Part shown: piece by piece, positions 61,360 through 64,000 of the stretch | Layout of the letters: each line of letters starts with the position of its first letter | How positions within the stretch are numbered: the first letter of the stretch is position 1 | Made by a program: the position numbers and the translations under genes | Source of the DNA: Rhodococcus rhodochrous | GTDB taxonomy: Bacteria; Actinomycetota; Actinomycetes; Mycobacteriales; Mycobacteriaceae | NCBI RefSeq assembly: GCF_900187265.1 | Contig: NZ_LT906450.1 | Span: 744,001-808,000 of the forward strand | Reading direction: 5' to 3' | Length of the DNA: 64,000 nucleotides | The notes under the pieces: model-generated | Database searches by the model: none | Seen by the model: only the letters and a program-made list of their open reading frames with translations | Told to the model about the DNA's origin: nothing

Positions 61360-62793
61360 CTACCCGGCCGCCGCCGGACGGTTCTGGATCAGGCACACGC
61401 ACGACACCAGCAGGGCGGCGCAGACCAGAACGGCGACGAACACCGGCGCCACGGACGCCGCCAACTGCGCCGCGTCGGGAGCCCCCATCGTGGTCTCGTC
61501 CGCTGCTGCACCACCGAGCGCGGCGTTGGCGAGCGCACCGAACACCGCCACACCGACCGCGCTGCCGATCGCGCGAGCGAAGGCGTTCGCCCCCGTGACG
61601 ACGCCCCGCTCCGACCACTCGACACTCGACTGCGCCGCGATCAGCGACGGGCTGGCGATCAACCCCATCCCGAGACCGACGAGCACGCAGCAGACCGCGA
61701 CCTGCCAGGGAGCCGACTCCACACCGACCTGCGTCAGCAGTGCCGCGCCGCAGAGCAGCGGCACCGCACCCACCAGGCCGGTGTTGCGGAAACCGATCCG
61801 CAGGTAGAACCGGCCCGACTGCGCCGCCGCGATCGGCCAGCCGATCGTCATCGTCGCCAGCGTGAAGCCCGCGACGAGCGCGGTGGTCCCCAGCGCGCCC
61901 TGCACGAACGACGGAACGTACGAGGTCAGACCCAGCACGACCGCCCCCACCAGGCACGATACCGCGCTGGTGGTGACGAGCACCCGCCGCGTGAACAGGC
62001 GGATCGGCAGGATCGGCTCGGCTGCGCGGGACTCGATCCACACGAACACCGCGATCAGCGTCGCGCCCGCGGCGAAGATGCCGATGCTCGGTGCCGACGT
62101 CCACGCCCACGACTGGCCGCCCTCGAGCAGTCCGAGGATCAACAGGGCGGCGCCCGCCGCGAGGGTCGCCGCGCCGGCCCAGTCCACCCGCGGTCGTGGT
62201 CCGGCCGGTTTCTCCTCGCGGAAGTTGCGGACGAGCACCCACGCCGCGAGGGCGCACAACGGCAGGTTGACCCAGAAGATCCACCGCCACGACAGGAAGT
62301 CGGCGAAGATGCCTCCCACGGCCGGGCCGACCACCGCCGACATGCCCCACACGCTGGCCAGATAGCCCTGCGCCTTGGCCCGCTCGGCGACCGTGTAGAT
62401 GTCCCCGGCGATGGTCTGCGCCATCGGCAGCACCGCACCGGCGCCGAGTCCCTGCACCGCGCGGAACGCGATCAGCGCCGGCATGCTCCACGACAGCGCG
62501 CACAGCACCGAACCCGCCGCGAACACCCCGATCCCGAACAACAGGAGCGGAGTGCGGCCGAAGACGTCGGAGAGCTTGCCGTAGACGGGGACGAGCACCG
62601 CCTGCGTGAGCAGGTAGGCGGAGAACAACCACGGAAACTGCGTGAAGCCACCCAGGTCCGCGACGATCGTCGGGACCGCGGTGGCCAGGATCGTGCTCTC
62701 GAGCGCCACGAGGGAGGTGGCGAGCATCAGAGCGATGAGGATCGGGCCCCGATCGGACCTGAACCCGACGTCCACCCGCGACGATGCGGCCAT
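61360..62793 (-). CDS. MFS drug exporter, DHA2/EmrB-QacA family
   Basis: 477 residues, about 14 transmembrane segments. ILIALMLATSLVALESTILATAVPTIVADLGG is the DHA2 helix-1 motif (D1-like, Glu instead of Asp). VYGKLSDVFGRTPLLLFG is motif A. SAVVGPAVGGIFADFLSWRWIFWVNLP is motif C. It is a proton-driven drug or metabolite exporter of unknown substrate. ATG at 62793 has AGGAG four bases upstream. Being within 2 kb of the siderophore operon it could export a related molecule, but nothing else supports this. It is divergent from purC. Confidence 0.92.
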   Translation of the reverse strand: MAASSRVDVGFRSDRGPILIALMLATSLVALESTILATAVPTIVADLGGFTQFPWLFSAYLLTQAVLVPVYGKLSDVFGRTPLLLFGIGVFAAGSVLCALSWSMPALIAFRAVQGLGAGAVLPMAQTIAGDIYTVAERAKAQGYLASVWGMSAVVGPAVGGIFADFLSWRWIFWVNLPLCALAAWVLVRNFREEKPAGPRPRVDWAGAATLAAGAALLILGLLEGGQSWAWTSAPSIGIFAAGATLIAVFVWIESRAAEPILPIRLFTRRVLVTTSAVSCLVGAVVLGLTSYVPSFVQGALGTTALVAGFTLATMTIGWPIAAAQSGRFYLRIGFRNTGLVGAVPLLCGAALLTQVGVESAPWQVAVCCVLVGLGMGLIASPSLIAAQSSVEWSERGVVTGANAFARAIGSAVGVAVFGALANAALGGAAADETTMGAPDAAQLAASVAPVFVAVLVCAALLVSCVCLIQNRPAAAG

Positions 62794-62886
62794 GCCACTC
62801 CTGTTCTCGCTCGCGTCGCTGCTCCGTCGTGCTGTGACCGAGTGGGATATCCGCCACGGGGTGCGGTACGCCCACTCGATGAGCAC

Positions 62887-62892
62887 TAGGGT
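62887..62892 (+). promoter_or_regulatory. -10 box of leaderless purC
   Basis: TAGGGT lies six bases before the GTG at 62899, with no ribosome site. Confidence 0.55.
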
Positions 62893-62898
62893 GTCAGC

Positions 62899-63786
62899 GT
62901 GCGTCCTTCACTCGAGTCCTACCAACACCTCGCCGGCGGCAAGGTGCGTGATCTGTACGTGATCGACGACGAGCACCTGCTCCTCGTCGCCAGTGACCGG
63001 ATCTCGGCCTACGATCACGTGCTCGAGACCCCGATCCCCGACAAGGGGCGGGTCCTCACTGCGATGAGCGTGTTCTTCTTCAAGCTGCTCGACGCCACCA
63101 ACAACCATCTCGCGGGAGAACCCGACGACGAGCGTATCCCCGAGGAGGTCCTCGGCCGTGCCCTCGTGGTCAAGCGCCTCGAGATGGTGCCCGTCGAGTG
63201 CGTCGCCCGCGGCTTCCTCACCGGCTCCGGCCTCCTCGACTACCAGGCCACGGGCTCCGTCTGCGGTGTCGCCCTGCCCGAGGGTCTCGTCGAGGCCAGC
63301 AGGCTGCCCGAGCCGATCTTCACCCCGGCCAGCAAGGCCGCGCTCGGCGACCACGACGAGAACATCTCGTTCGACGACGTCGTCGAGAAGGTCGGCCTGA
63401 ACCTGGCGATGAAGCTGCGCCAGGACACGCTCGACATCTACGACCGCGCCGCCATGTACGCCTCCGAACGCGGCATCCTGCTCGCCGACACCAAGTTCGA
63501 GTTCGGTCTCGACAAGGCCGGCAACCTGGTGCTCGCCGACGAGGTCCTCACTCCGGATTCGTCCCGCTACTGGGACGCGAACGAGTACGAGGAGGGCAAG
63601 GTGCAGCCCAGCTTCGACAAGCAGATCGTCCGGAACTGGCTCACCGGACCCGAATCGGGCTGGGACCGCGCCTCCGACACCCCGCCCCCGCCGCTGCCGC
63701 AGCACGTCGTCGACAAGACGCGTGCCCGCTACATCGAGGCGTACGAACGTATTTCGGGAATGTCCTTCGACGATTGGATCGGCTGA
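62899..63786 (+). CDS. purC: SAICAR synthase (phosphoribosylaminoimidazole-succinocarboxamide synthase)
   Basis: 295 residues. ATP-dependent joining of CAIR and aspartate to give SAICAR, the step before PurB in purine synthesis. Family motifs: [117 protein letters not shown] and [11 protein letters not shown]. The GTG is leaderless. An oligopeptidase gene follows after 6 bp, the order known for purC-ptrB in mycobacteria. Confidence 0.97.
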   Translation: MRPSLESYQHLAGGKVRDLYVIDDEHLLLVASDRISAYDHVLETPIPDKGRVLTAMSVFFFKLLDATNNHLAGEPDDERIPEEVLGRALVVKRLEMVPVECVARGFLTGSGLLDYQATGSVCGVALPEGLVEASRLPEPIFTPASKAALGDHDENISFDDVVEKVGLNLAMKLRQDTLDIYDRAAMYASERGILLADTKFEFGLDKAGNLVLADEVLTPDSSRYWDANEYEEGKVQPSFDKQIVRNWLTGPESGWDRASDTPPPPLPQHVVDKTRARYIEAYERISGMSFDDWIG

Positions 63787-63792
63787 CCGCAT

Positions 63793-64000
63793 ATGACCTC
63801 CTCGAAGATCGCTCCGCCGGTCGCGAAGAAGGTGCCCCTCGAGCGCACCCACCACGGGCACACCTTCGTCGACGACTACGAATGGCTGCGCGACAAGAAC
63901 GACCCCGAGGTCGTCGCGTACCTGGAGGCGGAGAACTCGTACACCGAGGCGCAGACGGAGCATCTCGCTCCGCTGCGTGAGGCGATCTTCGAGGAGATCA
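63793..64000 (+). CDS. ptrB: S9 oligopeptidase (oligopeptidase B-like), start only
   Basis: The first 69 residues are in the window. PPVAKKVPLERTHHGHTFVDDYEWLRDKNDPEVVAYLEAENSYTEA is the start of the N-terminal beta-propeller of prolyl-oligopeptidase-family enzymes, closest to oligopeptidase B (PtrB), which cleaves short peptides after basic residues. The catalytic domain lies outside. ATG at 63793 is 6 bp after the purC stop, so the two are probably cotranscribed. Confidence 0.9.
   Translation, partial: MTSSKIAPPVAKKVPLERTHHGHTFVDDYEWLRDKNDPEVVAYLEAENSYTEAQTEHLAPLREAIFEEI

Overview
This is a very GC-rich actinobacterial chromosome segment. Its gene content (OtsA, ThrE, cholesterol oxidase, DypB with encapsulin, purD/purB/purC, MbtH-dependent siderophore NRPS, IdeR/DmdR-type iron boxes) and its many leaderless GTG/ATG starts behind TANNNT -10 boxes point to Corynebacteriales, most likely Rhodococcus. 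The genus is inferred from gene content and style; no species can be fixed from the sequence alone.

Layout. 1-1.6 kb: 3' part of otsA and a small ORF. 1.8-4.5 kb: siderophore island A (alpha/beta hydrolase, iron box, ornithine N-monooxygenase, MbtH). 4.5-6.5 kb: a ThrE exporter with a repetitive tail and tRNA-Thr(TGT). 6.5-16.3 kb: small membrane and hypothetical proteins, a stress protein divergent from a TetR gene across a 28-bp palindrome, ribokinase, a 14 x 10-residue repeat protein, an SMR pump, hydrolase, MFS pump, HIT protein, and an ArsR/beta-lactamase-like lipoprotein operon. 16.3-25.3 kb: a P-loop kinase, purD, a CocE-type hydrolase whose usual serine nucleophile is aspartate, an aminotransferase, a Tat-exported cholesterol oxidase, TetR and purB. 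25.3-35.3 kb: a TetR-HIT-lactate permease operon, the DypB-encapsulin operon, an OhrR-like regulator, a frameshifted cutinase, AlkB, SDR, phosphotriesterase-like hydrolase, 2OG-Fe(II) oxygenase and MarR. 35.4-37.3 kb: an ABC exporter. 37.2-60.8 kb: siderophore island B. 60.9-64 kb: hypothetical, MFS, purC and the start of an oligopeptidase gene.

The siderophore system. Island B makes and loads 2,3-dihydroxybenzoate (isochorismate synthase, DHB dehydrogenase, DHB-AMP ligase, stand-alone aryl carrier protein). It extends the starter on two NRPSs, C-A-T-C-A-T-E and C-A-T-E-C-A-T-E, and carries an EntS-like exporter and a siderophore-binding lipoprotein. Island A, about 33 kb away, supplies an ornithine hydroxylase and the MbtH partner. 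Iron boxes stand before the monooxygenase, between the divergent entC-like/NRPS1 genes and before the binding protein, so both islands should be iron-repressed together. The expected product is a mixed catecholate-hydroxamate tetrapeptide. Three expected parts are absent from the window: an isochorismatase, a thioesterase or reductase release domain (the last domain is an epimerase without a docking tail), and a siderophore permease/ATPase.

The siderophore region and its neighbours sit inside a stretch bounded by purD, purB and purC, genes that I recall as near neighbours in mycobacteria. This suggests accessory functions accumulated within an old conserved neighbourhood. No transposase, integrase, CRISPR array or rRNA was seen. 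No stretch longer than about 300 bp lacks a gene.
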